NCBI GenBank assembly: GCA_007988785.1
Contig: BJUU01000017.1
Location: 1 to 59,936 of the forward strand
DNA length: 59,936 nt
Direction of reading: 5' to 3'
DNA from: Agrococcus baldri
Lineage (GTDB): Bacteria; Actinomycetota; Actinomycetes; Actinomycetales; Microbacteriaceae
How positions within the stretch are numbered: position 1 is the stretch's first letter; each line of letters begins with the position of its first letter. The translations under genes were made by a program, and so were the position numbers. Of the stretch, positions 1 through 12,343 are shown piece after piece. Below the pieces are notes generated by a model. It had not been told where the DNA came from, made no database searches, and was given only the letters and a program-made list of their open reading frames with translations.

Positions 1-1435
1 GCGGCAGCCGCACGCTGAACTCGGTGCGGCCCGGCTCGCTGCCGACCTCGATGGTGCCGCCGTGGGCGGCGACGATCGCGAGCGAGATGGACAGCCCGAG
101 GCCCGTGCTGCCGGCCGCGCGGTGGCGTGCCTCGTCGCCGCGGGCGAAGCGCTGGAAGAGGCGCTGCTGCAGCTCGGGGTCGATGCCGGGCCCGTCGTCG
201 ACGACGCGGATGACCGCGTGGGTCTCGTCATGGGCGAGCGAGGCCGTCACGGTCGTGCCGGCGGGCGTGTGCGCGCGGGCGTTGCCGAGCAGGTTGACGA
301 TCACCTGGCGGATTCGGTCGGCGTCGCCGGGCACCTCGATCGCCTCGTCGACGTCGAGGATCCACTCGCGCTCGGGCGATGCGGCGTGGGCGTCGCTCAC
401 GGCGTCCATGAGCAGCAGGGCGAGGTCGACGCGCTCGCGGCGCAGCTGCTGCCCGGCGTCGAGGCGCGCGAGGAGCAGCAGGTCGTCGACGAGCGAGCTC
501 ATGCGCACGGCCTCGGCGCCGATGCGCTCGAGCGAGCGCTCCTGGGTGGGGGTCATCGGCGCCCCCTCGCTGTGGGAGAGCTGCGCGTAGCCGCGGATGG
601 AGGCGAGCGGCGTGCGCAGCTCGTGGCTCGCGTCGGCGATGAAGCTGCGCAGCTGCTGCTCGCTGCGCTCGCGGGCCGACAGCGAGGCCTCGACGTGCGA
701 CAGCAGGGTGTTGAGGGCGTGGCCGACGCGGCCGACCTCGGTGCGCGGATCGGTGTCGGCCGCGTCGACGCGCTCCGGCAGCTCGACGGCGCCGGCTGCG
801 AGCGGCCGCTCGGCGACCCGCTGGGCGGTGGTGGCGACGCGGTCGAGGGGGCGCAGCGCGCGCGTGACGACGAGGGCGAGGCCGACGATCACGAGCAGCA
901 GCGCGATGCCCATGACGGCGGCGAGGATGGCGGTGATGGCACCGGTGGTGGCGTCCACGTCGTCGAGCGAGCTGCCGGAGATGACGGTCACGTCGCCGCG
1001 GGTCTCGGCGGCGACGCGCAGCGTGCCGAGCTCGCCGCCGAGGTCGATCGTGACGGGCGCGCGCTCGGCCAGCTGGGCGTCGCGCAGCGCCTCGGTCTGC
1101 GAGGTGGCGAGCGGGATCTCCTCGCCGTCGACGCCGGTGTAGGTGGCGCTCGTGACGGTGCCGGATGCGTCGACGAGCGCCTGCAGGGTGCCGACGCGGG
1201 CTGCGGGCTCGGGTCCGCCGCCGTCCACCGGTGCGCCGGGGCCCTGGTCGGGCGCGCCGTGGGGCATGGCCGCGAAGTCGAGGCCGGCGAGCACCTGCTG
1301 GTCGAGGCGGTCGAGCTCGGCGGATCGCAGCGCCGTCATCGTGACGATGCTCGTGATGAGGAAGGCGAGCGCGACCAGGGTGCTCGCGCCGGCCACGAGG
1401 GTGCGGCGCAGCGTCCAGGCGCGTCGGGTCGTCAT
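1..1435 (-). CDS. two-component sensor histidine kinase (C-terminus cut by window edge)
   Basis: Membrane sensor kinase that should phosphorylate the response regulator encoded just upstream. About 478 residues are visible: a membrane helix near residues 12-36, an extracytoplasmic region of about 130 residues, a second helix near 165-190, a HAMP linker, the H-box ASHELRTPLASIRGY with the phospho-accepting His at about 271, the N-box near 378 (VNLLGNARAHTP), G1 DDGPGID near 411 and G2 GLGLSI near 443. All catalytic boxes are intact. The ATG overlaps the regulator's TGA as ATGA, so the pair is translationally coupled. Only a few C-terminal residues can be missing. The extracytoplasmic region was not recognised, so the stimulus is unknown. 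Confidence 0.93.
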   Translation of the reverse strand, partial: MTTRRAWTLRRTLVAGASTLVALAFLITSIVTMTALRSAELDRLDQQVLAGLDFAAMPHGAPDQGPGAPVDGGGPEPAARVGTLQALVDASGTVTSATYTGVDGEEIPLATSQTEALRDAQLAERAPVTIDLGGELGTLRVAAETRGDVTVISGSSLDDVDATTGAITAILAAVMGIALLLVIVGLALVVTRALRPLDRVATTAQRVAERPLAAGAVELPERVDAADTDPRTEVGRVGHALNTLLSHVEASLSARERSEQQLRSFIADASHELRTPLASIRGYAQLSHSEGAPMTPTQERSLERIGAEAVRMSSLVDDLLLLARLDAGQQLRRERVDLALLLMDAVSDAHAASPEREWILDVDEAIEVPGDADRIRQVIVNLLGNARAHTPAGTTVTASLAHDETHAVIRVVDDGPGIDPELQQRLFQRFARGDEARHRAAGSTGLGLSISLAIVAAHGGTIEVGSEPGRTEFSVRLP

Positions 1436-2163
1436 GCGGGCTTGATCGTGTAGCCGACGCCGCGCACCGTGTGGATCATCGGCTCGCCCAGCGGGTCGAT
1501 CTTCTTGCGCAGGTAGGAGATGTAGATCTCGACGATGCTCGACTTGCCGCCGAAGTCGTAGCTCCAGACGCTGTCGAGGATCTGCGCCTTGCTCAGCACG
1601 CGGCGCGGGTTGCGCATGAGGTAGCGCAGCAGCTCGAACTCCTTGGCGGTGAGCGTGATGGGCGTGCCCGCCCGCTCGACCTCGTAGGTCTCCTCGTCGA
1701 GCACGAGGTCGCCGACCTGCAGGCGCGGGTCGTCGTCGGAGATCGCGACGTGCCGGCGTGCCATCCGGCGCAGCCGCGCGATGACCTCCTCGAGGTTGAA
1801 GGGCTTGGTGACGTAGTCGTCTCCGCCCGCCTCGATGCCGGCGATGCGATCCTCGACGGCGTCCTTGGCCGTCAGGAAGAGCACGGGCACGTCGTTGCCG
1901 GTCGCGCGCACGCGGCGCAGCACCTCCATGCCGTCGATCCGCGGCATCATGATGTCGAGCACGACGATGTCGGGCTGGAACTCGCGCACGGCGTTCAGCG
2001 CCTCCTGGCCGTTGCCGGCGGTGCGCGCCTCCCAGCCCTCGTTGGTCAGCGCCATGCGCAGCAGCTCGCTGAGGTTCGCCTCGTCGTCGACGACGAGCGC
2101 CCGGATCGGCTGGCCGTCCGGCCGCACGAGTGCGGTGCGGACGCTCGGTGGTGTCATGGACAT
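1432..2163 (-). CDS. OmpR/PhoB-family response regulator
   Basis: DNA-binding response regulator of 243 residues paired with the adjacent histidine kinase. The receiver domain has the acidic pair VVDDE, the phospho-acceptor Asp in VVLDIMMP (about residue 70) and the conserved Lys in DDYVTKPF (about 120). The C-terminal winged helix contains LTAKEFELLRYLMRNP and a terminal VRGVGYTIKPA. The open frame begins with a TTG at 2169; I chose the ATG at 2163 because an AGGA lies about 10 nt upstream, but the ATG at 2157 is also possible. It is the first gene of a two-gene operon with the kinase. The regulon cannot be read from the sequence. Confidence 0.93.
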   Translation of the reverse strand: MSMTPPSVRTALVRPDGQPIRALVVDDEANLSELLRMALTNEGWEARTAGNGQEALNAVREFQPDIVVLDIMMPRIDGMEVLRRVRATGNDVPVLFLTAKDAVEDRIAGIEAGGDDYVTKPFNLEEVIARLRRMARRHVAISDDDPRLQVGDLVLDEETYEVERAGTPITLTAKEFELLRYLMRNPRRVLSKAQILDSVWSYDFGGKSSIVEIYISYLRKKIDPLGEPMIHTVRGVGYTIKPA

Positions 2164-2285
2164 AGTCAACCCGATCCTGGTGCGCGTGCTGCGGATGCCT
2201 CGCCCGGTCGTGCGGGGCCGTCACCATCGTGCGACCGCTTGCAGGATCGCGCCTTGACGCAACCTTGGAGCACGCCAAGCGAGTC

Positions 2286-2297
2286 GCCTCGCGAGGC
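2286..2297. terminator. short perfect palindrome between yaaA and the response regulator gene
   Basis: GCCTCGCGAGGC lies 28 nt past the yaaA stop in the 161-nt gap before the regulator gene. It could end the ATP synthase/yaaA transcript, but the stem is only 5 bp with a 2-nt loop and no T run follows. Confidence 0.25.
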
Positions 2298-2324
2298 GTC
2301 AGAGCGGCCGCCTGCGGAGGCTCC

Positions 2325-3044
2325 TCAGACGACCGACGCGAAGCGCGGATCCTGCACGACCAGCCGCAGGCCCTCATCGGTGCGCGTCAGCGGCACGTCG
2401 GCCGACGCCGCCCACCGCACCAGCGCATCCGCCGAATCGGCCTCGACGCCCGCCTCGGCGAGCGAGCGCACGAGCGCGCCCTTGCCCGCCTTGTTCCAGT
2501 GGTTGAGCGCCTTGCCCTCCGGCGAGACGATCTCGACCGGCACGGCGCCCGCGACGGGCGCGAGCGAGGCGTAGGCCTTCGAGCGCAGGTCGATCGCGAA
2601 GCCCGAGATCTCGGCACCGGCCTGCGACCACAGCGCGCGCATCCGCTCCCCCGGCAGCCGCGTGTGCTCGGAGACCTTGTACGACGGGATGGGGTCGGAT
2701 GCGCGCACGAAGCCGAGCAGGGCCGACTGGATCACGACGTGGGCATCCACCCACCGCCGCGCGGACGGCGCGAGCGAGGCAGCGGCGAGCGCGTCGTAGA
2801 GCACACCCGTGTAGCGCTCGATCGCCGGCATGGTGGGCGAGGTGCGCACCGCGGCGTTGTCTGCCGCGGCGCGCGCCTTCGCGGGCGTCGAGACATCCTG
2901 CCCGGCGGCGACGAGGCGGTCGAGGGCGGCCAGCGCCCGCGAACGGGCGACGGCCAGGCCGGGGAATCCCAGCCTGGCCGTCGTGAGCCGCTCTCCTGCC
3001 CCGCCTGCCGCCTTCGTCTCGCTGGGCGGCAGCAGGACGATCAC
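2325..3044 (-). CDS. yaaA: YaaA-family peroxide stress protein (DUF328)
   Basis: Cytoplasmic protein of 239 residues in the YaaA family, which in E. coli lowers free iron and DNA damage during peroxide stress. The N-terminus MIVLLPPSETK, the internal RYTGVLYDAL and the segment VIVQSALLG/RASDPIPSYK are the characteristic conserved stretches of the family, and the length is typical. Its ATG overlaps the atpC stop codon (ATGA), so it is translated as the last gene of the ATP synthase operon. This coupling is positional only; no functional tie to ATP synthase can be read from the protein. Confidence 0.88.
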   Translation of the reverse strand: MIVLLPPSETKAAGGAGERLTTARLGFPGLAVARSRALAALDRLVAAGQDVSTPAKARAAADNAAVRTSPTMPAIERYTGVLYDALAAASLAPSARRWVDAHVVIQSALLGFVRASDPIPSYKVSEHTRLPGERMRALWSQAGAEISGFAIDLRSKAYASLAPVAGAVPVEIVSPEGKALNHWNKAGKGALVRSLAEAGVEADSADALVRWAASADVPLTRTDEGLRLVVQDPRFASVV

Positions 3045-3300
3045 GTGAGCTTGGCGTTCCGCGCGACGATCTCGACGCGGTCGTGGTCGACCGAGAGGAA
3101 GCCGTCGGCTGCCTCGACCGTGTGCACCGTGCCGCTCGAGTCGGTGACGCGCACGTTCCCCTCCTCGGCGAGCACGGCGAGCACCGGCTCATGGCCCCGC
3201 AGGATGCCGATCTCGCCCTCGGTGGTCTTGGCGATGACCTGCGTGGCCTCGCCCGTCCAGACCTCCTCCGCGGCGGAGACGATGCTGACGGTCAGAGCCA

Positions 3301-3301
<1 letters not shown>
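3041..3301 (-). CDS. atpC: F1Fo ATP synthase subunit epsilon
   Basis: Small rotor subunit of F1, 86 residues, which sits on gamma and can inhibit ATP hydrolysis. It has the N-terminal beta-sandwich signature MALTVSIVSAAEEVWTG and GEIGILRGHEPVLAVL. It lacks the long C-terminal helical hairpin of the E. coli subunit (about 138 residues), as is common in actinobacteria. The frame is open for 10 more codons upstream, but the ATG at 3301 forms a TGATG overlap with the end of atpD and gives the expected N-terminus. Confidence 0.95.
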
Positions 3302-4782
<1,481 letters not shown>

Positions 4783-5667
4783 CTACTTCGCCGAGGCGAG
4801 GGCGTCCGCGCCGCCCACGATCTCGGAGATCTGCGTCGTGATCTCGGCCTGGCGCGCGTTGTTGCGCAGGCGGGTGTAGTCGGTGATGAGCTTGTCGGCG
4901 TTGTCGGAGGCCGACTTCATCGCCTTCTGCGTGGCCGCCTGCTTGGCGGCGGCCGACTGCAGCAGCGCGTTGAAGATGCGGCTCTCGACGTAGACCGGCA
5001 GGAGCGCGTCGAGCACGCGAGCGGGCTCGGGCTCGAACTCGTAGAGGGGCAGGTGCTCGGCGCTGCCGGACTCCTCCGCCTCGACGACCTCGAGCGGCAG
5101 CAGGCGGACCGTCGTCGGATCCTGCGTCATCATGCTGACGAAGCGGTTGTAGACGACGTGGATCTCGTCGACCTGCTCGGAGACGTAGGCCTCGAGCACC
5201 GCCGCGGCGATCTCCTGCGCGACCTCGGGCGTCGGGACGTCCGAGATGCCCGTCCACTCCTTGATGTACGAGCGCTGGCGGAACTTGAAGTAGCCGACGG
5301 CCTTGTTGCCGATCAGGTAGTGATCGACCTCCTTGCCCTCAGCCTCGAGCTTCGCCCGCAGCTCGCCCGCCTCGCGGATGATCTGCGAGTTGAACGCGCC
5401 GGCCAGGCCGCGGTCGCTCGTCAGGATGACGATCGCCGCCCGCTTGAGCTGCTCGCGCTCGACCGTCAGCGGGTGCGCCTCGTTGGAGTACGTGGCGACC
5501 GCGCTCACGGCACGGGTCAGCGCTCGGGCGTACGGGTTCGACGCCTTGACGCGGACCAGTGCCTTCTGGATGCGCGATGCAGCGATGAGCTCCATCGCCT
5601 TGGTGATCTTCTTGGTCGACTGCGCAGACTTGATCTTCTGCGTGTAGACCCGGAGCTGGGCTCCCAT
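4783..5667 (-). CDS. atpG: F1Fo ATP synthase subunit gamma
   Basis: Central rotor stalk of F1, 294 residues. The N-terminal coiled-coil start [33 protein letters not shown] and the conserved C-terminal helix with [19 protein letters not shown] identify the family. It is encoded between atpA and atpD in the standard order. No unusual feature was seen. Confidence 0.97.
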   Translation of the reverse strand: MGAQLRVYTQKIKSAQSTKKITKAMELIAASRIQKALVRVKASNPYARALTRAVSAVATYSNEAHPLTVEREQLKRAAIVILTSDRGLAGAFNSQIIREAGELRAKLEAEGKEVDHYLIGNKAVGYFKFRQRSYIKEWTGISDVPTPEVAQEIAAAVLEAYVSEQVDEIHVVYNRFVSMMTQDPTTVRLLPLEVVEAEESGSAEHLPLYEFEPEPARVLDALLPVYVESRIFNALLQSAAAKQAATQKAMKSASDNADKLITDYTRLRNNARQAEITTQISEIVGGADALASAK

Positions 5668-5687
5668 TCCGCCTCCTCAGCGATCGG

Positions 5688-7322
5688 TCAGCGCCGGCCC
5701 TTGACGATCTGCTCCTGGTTGACGTCCTCGACCATCGGGTTGTTCGCCTCGGTGCCGGGGTCCGTGATGCTCGAGGACTCCTTGCCCTGCCAGTTCTTGG
5801 CGAACTCGTCGACCTCGGACTCGAGCTGAGCCTTGGTCTCGTCGTCGAGCTTGGCCGCGTCGCGGATCGTGCCCAGGATGGTGCTGTTGTTGCGCAGGTG
5901 CTCGAGCAGCTCCGACTCGAACTGCAGCACCTGGTTCACCTCGACGTCGTCGAACTTGCCGTTGGTGCCGGCCCAGATCGAGACGACCTGCTCCTCCACC
6001 GGGTACGGCGAGTACTGCGGCTGCTTGAGCAGCTCGGTAAGGCGAGCGCCGCGCGCCAGCTGGCGGCGCGAGGTGGCGTCGAGGTCGGATGCGAACATCG
6101 CGAAGGCCTCGAGCGAGCGGTACTGCGCGAGCTCGAGCTTGAGCGTGCCGGAGACCGACTTGATCGACTTCACCTGCGCGTCGCCGCCGACTCGCGAGAC
6201 CGAGATGCCGACGTCGACCGCGGGACGCTGGTTGGCGTTGAAGAGGTCGGACTGCAGGAAGATCTGGCCGTCGGTGATCGAGATCACGTTGGTCGGGATG
6301 TACGCCGAGACGTCGTTGGCCTTCGTCTCGATGATCGGCAGGCCGGTCATCGAGCCCGCGCCCAGCTCGTCCGAGAGCTTCGCGCAGCGCTCGAGCAGGC
6401 GCGAGTGCAGGTAGAAGACGTCACCGGGGTATGCCTCGCGGCCCGGCGGGCGGCGCAGCAGCAGCGAGACGGCACGGTAGGCCTCGGCCTGCTTCGACAG
6501 GTCGTCGAAGATGATCAGGACGTGCTTGCCCTCGTACATCCAGTGCTGGCCGATGGCCGAGCCCGAGTAGGGGGCGAGGTACTTGAAGCCTGCCGGGTCG
6601 GAGGCGGGCGAGGCGACGATGGTGGTGTAGGCCATCGCGCCGGCGTCCTCGAGCGCGCCCTTCACCGAGGCGATGGTCGAGCCCTTCTGGCCGACGGCGA
6701 CGTAGATGCAGCGCACCTGCTTGTCGACGTCGCCCGAGTCCCAGTTGGCCTTCTGGTTGATGATCGTGTCGATCGCCAGGGCCGTCTTGCCGGTCTGGCG
6801 GTCGCCGATGATCAGCTGGCGCTGGCCGCGGCCGACGGGGATCATGGCGTCGATCGCCTTGATGCCGGTCTGCAGCGGCTCGTGCACCGACTTGCGCTGC
6901 ATGACGCCGGGCGCCTGCAGCTCGAGGGCGCGACGGCCGCTCGAGGCGACGTCGCCCAGGCCGTCGATCGGGTTGCCGAGCGGGTCGACGACGCGGCCGA
7001 GGTAGCCCTCGCCGACGGGGACCGAGAGGACCTCGCCGGTGCGGGTCACCTCCATGCCCTCCTCGATGCCGCCGAACTCACCGAGCACGACGACGCCGAT
7101 CTCGGCCTCGTCGAGGTTCTGCGCGAGGCCGAGCGTGCCGTCCGCGAAGCGGACCAGCTCGTTGGCCATGACGCCGGGGAGGCCCTCGACGTGCGCGATG
7201 CCGTCTGCGGCGTCGATGACGTGGCCGACCTCGGCCGTCGTCGAGGCCTGCGCCTCGTAGGACGAGACGAAGTCGGCGAGGGCGCCCTTGATCTCGTCGG
7301 GGCTGATGGTGAGCTCTGACAT
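5688..7322 (-). CDS. atpA: F1Fo ATP synthase subunit alpha
   Basis: Non-catalytic nucleotide-binding subunit of F1, 544 residues. It has the Walker A loop [15 protein letters not shown], the Walker B strand [13 protein letters not shown] and the signature [20 protein letters not shown]. The C-terminus carries an extra acidic tail ending near [15 protein letters not shown], a length typical of actinobacterial alpha subunits and longer than the E. coli protein (513 residues). Confidence 0.98.
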   Translation of the reverse strand: MSELTISPDEIKGALADFVSSYEAQASTTAEVGHVIDAADGIAHVEGLPGVMANELVRFADGTLGLAQNLDEAEIGVVVLGEFGGIEEGMEVTRTGEVLSVPVGEGYLGRVVDPLGNPIDGLGDVASSGRRALELQAPGVMQRKSVHEPLQTGIKAIDAMIPVGRGQRQLIIGDRQTGKTALAIDTIINQKANWDSGDVDKQVRCIYVAVGQKGSTIASVKGALEDAGAMAYTTIVASPASDPAGFKYLAPYSGSAIGQHWMYEGKHVLIIFDDLSKQAEAYRAVSLLLRRPPGREAYPGDVFYLHSRLLERCAKLSDELGAGSMTGLPIIETKANDVSAYIPTNVISITDGQIFLQSDLFNANQRPAVDVGISVSRVGGDAQVKSIKSVSGTLKLELAQYRSLEAFAMFASDLDATSRRQLARGARLTELLKQPQYSPYPVEEQVVSIWAGTNGKFDDVEVNQVLQFESELLEHLRNNSTILGTIRDAAKLDDETKAQLESEVDEFAKNWQGKESSSITDPGTEANNPMVEDVNQEQIVKGRR

Positions 7323-7348
7323 GTGTCTTCCTCTTCGGGGCTTTCGAC

Positions 7349-8134
7349 CTAGCCGAGCTGCAGGCGGAGGTCGGTGAACTTGGAACGGACGGTGCCGTCG
7401 ATGATGTCGTCGCCGATCGAGACCCGGAGTCCGCCGAGCACGGCGGGGTCGACGATCTGCTGCAGCTGCAGCGTGCGGCCGTACTGGCGCTCGAGCCCGG
7501 CACGGAGCCGGTCGAGCTGGGCCGTGGGGATCTCGCGGGCCGTGGTGACCGTCGCGAGCGACCGGCCGGCGGCTGCGGCCACCTCGGTCGCCGCGCCGCG
7601 CAGCAGCTGCCCGATGCGGCGGCCGCGCGGGGCGCGGACCAGGTGGTCGAGGATGACCGCGGCGGCCTCGCTCGACTTGCCCGCGAGCAGCCGCTCGACG
7701 AGCAGCGCCTTGTCGTCGGCCGTGCCGCGCAGGCCCCCGAGGGCCAGCTCGAGCTCGGCGTCCGAGGCGACGATCCGCTGGAACGAGGCGATCTCGCCCG
7801 CGACGTCCGTCTCCCCCGCTGCCTGCACGGCGACGCGGATGCCCGCGGCGTCGATGGCCTCGAGGATGTCGGCGGCGTCGGACCAGCGCTGACGTGCCAG
7901 GTGCGCGACGATCGAGACCGCCGGGGCACCGAGCCCGCCCAGCACGCGCTCGGCGAGTGCCGCACGCGCGTCGGGCGCCGAGACCGGGTCGCCGAGGGAG
8001 GCGAGCACCTGCGAGCTGCGCTCGATGGCGCGCGATGCCCGGAAGAGCTCCCGCGCGTCCTCGAGGCCGGCCTGCGGCTGTGCCCGGAGCGCCTCGTCGA
8101 TGCCGGCTCGTGCCTGGCTGGTCGCGCTGCCCAC
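7349..8134 (-). CDS. atpH: F1Fo ATP synthase subunit delta
   Basis: Peripheral stalk subunit that connects F1 to subunit b, 261 residues. The first part is an actinobacterial N-terminal extension, so the protein is longer than the roughly 178-residue E. coli subunit. The C-terminal half holds the OSCP/delta signature, ending [21 protein letters not shown]. Its start codon overlaps the end of atpF by 1 nt, and it is followed by atpA. Confidence 0.94.
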   Translation of the reverse strand: MGSATSQARAGIDEALRAQPQAGLEDARELFRASRAIERSSQVLASLGDPVSAPDARAALAERVLGGLGAPAVSIVAHLARQRWSDAADILEAIDAAGIRVAVQAAGETDVAGEIASFQRIVASDAELELALGGLRGTADDKALLVERLLAGKSSEAAAVILDHLVRAPRGRRIGQLLRGAATEVAAAAGRSLATVTTAREIPTAQLDRLRAGLERQYGRTLQLQQIVDPAVLGGLRVSIGDDIIDGTVRSKFTDLRLQLG

Positions 8135-8694
8135 TAGCGGTTCACTCCGTCACGCTGAAGATCGGCGCGCTCGAGGTCAGCGAGGAAGCGGTCGACGATG
8201 GCCGCCGAGCGCGAGTCGTCCATCGACTCGCCGACGACCTTCTCGCTCAGGTCGAGGGCGAGCGTGCCGACCTCCGACTTGAGCGACGAGAACGCCGCCT
8301 GGCGCTCCTGCTCGATGCGCTGCTGCGCCTGCACGGTGATGCGCTCGGCATCCTCCGTGGCGCGAGCCTTGAGGTCGGCCTCGATCTTGGAGGCGTCGGC
8401 GCGAGCCTTCTCCTTGATCTGCGACGCCTCGGCGCGAGCCTCCGCGAGCTGGGTGTTGTAGGACTCGAGCGCGGCAGCGGCCTCCGCCTGCGCCTCCTCG
8501 GCCTTCTTGATGCCGCCCTCGATCGCTGCGGCGCGCTCGTCGAGCAGCGTCTGCATGCGAGGCAGGACGACCTTCCAGAAGATCAGCAGGAGGACGACGA
8601 AGACGACCGCCGACCACAGGATGTCGTAGAAGGCGGGCAGCAGCGGATTCTGCGTCGCGCCCTCCTCCGCCATCCGGAGTGCAGTTGTCAGCAT
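8134..8694 (-). CDS. atpF: F1Fo ATP synthase subunit b
   Basis: Membrane-anchored peripheral stalk, 186 residues. One N-terminal helix (about residues 22-42, [20 protein letters not shown]) is followed by a long charged coiled coil rich in Glu, Ala, Lys and Arg that runs to near residue 150 and dimerises in the known complex. The gene sits between atpE and atpH in the standard order. The start [12 protein letters not shown] is kept; the ATG at codon 8 is a possible alternative. Confidence 0.94.
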   Translation of the reverse strand: MLTTALRMAEEGATQNPLLPAFYDILWSAVVFVVLLLIFWKVVLPRMQTLLDERAAAIEGGIKKAEEAQAEAAAALESYNTQLAEARAEASQIKEKARADASKIEADLKARATEDAERITVQAQQRIEQERQAAFSSLKSEVGTLALDLSEKVVGESMDDSRSAAIVDRFLADLERADLQRDGVNR

Positions 8695-8701
8695 CGAGGC
8701 C

Positions 8702-9806
<1,105 letters not shown>

Positions 9807-9970
9807 CAAGGCGTTCAGCGTCTCTTCCTCAACCTCATGGCGCCTGGCGCCGGTTCGACGTCGGTGCACCCCCTCGCACGATCGCGCTCAGAGCATGAGC
9901 GGTGCAGTTGGGGGAACGATACGACTCTATCAGAGCGGATTCGGCCGATCCGCCACTTCGCGCGCAAGAT

Positions 9971-10432
9971 TCAGGCGCGTGCGCCGGAGGCGGGGCGCCC
10001 CTGCGTCTCGTCGTCCGCGTCGCTGTCGACCGTCGGCTGACGGCTCGTCGCGATGACGACGCAGTCGATGGCGAGCGAGCCGATCACGGCGGCGACGAGG
10101 GTGCCGAACGCGACGCCCCGGTGCAGCCACTCCTGATCCCCGAGCACGAACACCAGCACGATGAAGAGCGCGAACTTGAGCAGCCAGCCGCCCAGCACGA
10201 TGCCGAAGAACGCGCCGGAGACCATCTCGCCCTTCGACACCTTCAGTGCGAGCAGGATGCTGCCGGCCGTGAGCATGCAGAAGACGATCGCGAGTGCCGT
10301 GCCGACCAGTGCGGAGGCGACGCCCGCGCCCGCGGCCAGGAACCATCCGACCAGCCCGCCGACGACGGCGACGGCCGCGGCAAGGATGCCGCCCCACAGC
10401 AGGATGCGCTGCATGATCTGGGTGCTGCTCAC
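9971..10432 (-). CDS. small membrane protein at the atpI position
   Basis: Protein of 153 residues with about four membrane helices (near residues 9-30, 35-58, 72-100 and 106-128) and a short acidic, Ala-rich cytoplasmic tail. It lies between the WecA-like gene and atpB, where many bacteria encode AtpI, an assembly factor of the c-ring. Sequence identity to AtpI is not obvious by eye, so the role is inferred from position and topology only. Confidence 0.75.
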   Translation of the reverse strand: MSSTQIMQRILLWGGILAAAVAVVGGLVGWFLAAGAGVASALVGTALAIVFCMLTAGSILLALKVSKGEMVSGAFFGIVLGGWLLKFALFIVLVFVLGDQEWLHRGVAFGTLVAAVIGSLAIDCVVIATSRQPTVDSDADDETQGRPASGARA

Positions 10433-10444
10433 CGGGTCACTCCC

Positions 10445-11629
10445 CTACGGATCGGCGCGCGTGTGGACGCGGGTCTCGGTCGAAGCCATTCTTCCATGCG
10501 TGCCGCGCCGCTCGCGCATCACCCGCAGGAAGGTGCGCCAGATGCGCCGGCTGACGGGTGCGGCGGTGAGCAGCGCGCAGACGATGAAGCCCGCCGCCAT
10601 GACGGCGACGACGACCCACCACGGCCAGATGAGGAAGAGCAGGCAGCCGACCGAGACGACCGCCGTCCACGCGTAGAAGATGAGCACGGCGCCCAGGTGC
10701 GAGTGCCCCATGTCGAGCAGCCGGTGGTGCAGGTGCTTGCGGTCGGCGGCGAACGGGCTGTTGCCGTTGATGACCCGTCGCACGACGGCGAGCACGAAGT
10801 CGGTCATCGGCAGCAGCAGGATCGCGAGCGGCAGCAGCACCGGGATGAACGCCGGCAGGATCTGGCTGCGGCCGCCCATGGTGCCCAGGTCGATCTGGCC
10901 GGTGACGGCGATGGCGCTCGCCGCCGTCAGCAGGCCCAGCATGAGCGCGCCGCCGTCGCCCATGAACATGCGCGCCGGGTGCCAGTTGACGGGCAGGAAG
11001 CCGAGGCAGACGCCCACGATGATCGCGGTGATGAGGCTCGCGAGCGAGAAGTAGGCGTTCTGCTGGCCCAGGTTCTGGCTGATCATCCAGATGTAGCCGA
11101 AGAAGGCGGCCGAGCCGATGATGGTGGTGCCGGAGACCAGGCCGTCGAGGCCGTCGATGAAGTTCACCGCGTTCATCACCAGCACGATGATGAGCACCGT
11201 CAGCACGATCGCCATGGTCGCCGAGGGCACGGTGAGGCCGGCGATGGGCAGGCTCACGATCTGCACGCCGAACAGCGCGATGCCCGTGGCGACCAGGATC
11301 TGCGCGCCGAGCTTCAGCATCCAGTCGAGGTCGAAGAGGTCGTCGAGCACGCCGATGGCGCAGATCGCGATCGCGCCGCCCAGCAGCGTCCAGATGCGCA
11401 GCGGCTCGGCGAACAGGCCCGCGAGCTCTGGCACGAGCGCCGCGATGCCGAAGGCGCCCAGCACGCCGATGCACATGGCGACGCCGCCGAGCCGGGGCGT
11501 CGGCCGGGAGTGCACGTCGCGCTCGCGCACGGGCGGGTGGATGCCGTGCTTGAGCGCGAGGCGCAGCACGACCCGGCTGGCGACGAAGGTGATGACCGCC
11601 GCGGCGAGCGTGATCAGGAGGAAGGTCAT
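10445..11629 (-). CDS. wecA: WecA/MraY-family undecaprenyl-phosphate sugar-1-phosphate transferase
   Basis: Integral membrane transferase of 394 residues that moves a phospho-sugar (GlcNAc-1-phosphate in WecA) from a UDP-sugar to the lipid carrier, starting a cell-wall polymer. Visible family motifs are RPTPRLGGVAM near the N-terminus, the Asp-rich IGVLDDLFDLDW, the AVNFIDGLDGLVSG loop and ARMFMGDGGALMLG. The ending HLHHRLLDMGHSH is the conserved cytoplasmic His motif. It is preceded by tsaC (4 nt gap) and followed by the ATP synthase operon. The exact sugar is not readable. Confidence 0.92.
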   Translation of the reverse strand: MTFLLITLAAAVITFVASRVVLRLALKHGIHPPVRERDVHSRPTPRLGGVAMCIGVLGAFGIAALVPELAGLFAEPLRIWTLLGGAIAICAIGVLDDLFDLDWMLKLGAQILVATGIALFGVQIVSLPIAGLTVPSATMAIVLTVLIIVLVMNAVNFIDGLDGLVSGTTIIGSAAFFGYIWMISQNLGQQNAYFSLASLITAIIVGVCLGFLPVNWHPARMFMGDGGALMLGLLTAASAIAVTGQIDLGTMGGRSQILPAFIPVLLPLAILLLPMTDFVLAVVRRVINGNSPFAADRKHLHHRLLDMGHSHLGAVLIFYAWTAVVSVGCLLFLIWPWWVVVAVMAAGFIVCALLTAAPVSRRIWRTFLRVMRERRGTHGRMASTETRVHTRADP

Positions 11630-11633
11630 CGCG

Positions 11634-12311
11634 TCATCCGTCGACGAGCAGCTCGCCGAGCGCGGCCGCGATCGTCTCGCGCGGCAGCACGCCCTGGCGG
11701 ACGATGCGCACGACGCCGTCGGTCGAGCAGTCGAGGATCGTCGAGCCGTTCTGCGCGCCAGGCTGCGTCGCGGCGCCCGCGTCGCCGACGGTGCCGGCGT
11801 CGAGCACCACGGCGACGCCGTCGCCCAGCATCTCGGCGGCGGCGGCGGCCTCGGTGGGGGCCGGCATGCCGTGCAGGTTGGCGCTCGAGACCGCGAGCGG
11901 GCCGGTCTCGCGCAGCAGGCCGATGGCGATCGGGTGATCGGGCACGCGCAGCGCGACGGTGCCGCCGGTGTCGCCCAGATCCCACGTGAGCGACGGCTGG
12001 GCGCGCACGATGACGGTGAGCGGGCCGGGCCAGTGGGCCTCGAGCAGCGGCTCGATCTCGGGCGGGATGCGCTCGGCGAGCGCCGTCGCCATGTGCCGGT
12101 CGGCGACGAGCACGGGCGGCGGGAAGCCGCGGTCGCGCCCCTTCGCGTAGAGCAGGCCCGCGACCGCCGCGTGCGAGAAGGCGTCGGCGGCGATGCCGTA
12201 GACGGTGTCGGTCGGCATCACGATGCACCGGCCGGCCGCGATGGCCGTGCGAGCGGCGCGCACGCCCTCGAGCAGCGAGGCGGGATCGGCGGTGTCGTGG
12301 ATGGCGGGCAT
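11634..12311 (-). CDS. tsaC: L-threonylcarbamoyladenylate synthase (Sua5/YrdC family)
   Basis: Makes threonylcarbamoyl-AMP from threonine, bicarbonate and ATP for the t6A modification of ANN-decoding tRNAs. The protein has 225 residues; the motifs CIVMPTDTVYGIAADAF, the KGRDRGFPPPVLV substrate loop, GPLTVIVRA, GTVALRVPDH and PLAVSSANLHG are those of the YrdC fold. The frame stays open far upstream across prmC, but an ATG at 12311 gives the family N-terminus and is preceded at exactly 6 nt by the -10 hexamer TACCAT, which suggests a leaderless transcript. Confidence 0.93.
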   Translation of the reverse strand: MPAIHDTADPASLLEGVRAARTAIAAGRCIVMPTDTVYGIAADAFSHAAVAGLLYAKGRDRGFPPPVLVADRHMATALAERIPPEIEPLLEAHWPGPLTVIVRAQPSLTWDLGDTGGTVALRVPDHPIAIGLLRETGPLAVSSANLHGMPAPTEAAAAAEMLGDGVAVVLDAGTVGDAGAATQPGAQNGSTILDCSTDGVVRIVRQGVLPRETIAAALGELLVDG

Positions 12312-12317
12312 CCGCCC

Positions 12318-12323
12318 ATGGTA
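12318..12323 (-). promoter_or_regulatory. -10 element for leaderless tsaC
   Basis: TACCAT on the minus strand, then GGGCGG and the ATG. No ribosome binding site is present. No convincing -35 was found. Confidence 0.5.
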
Positions 12324-12343
12324 TTCCGGTGCGCCGGTCGCCG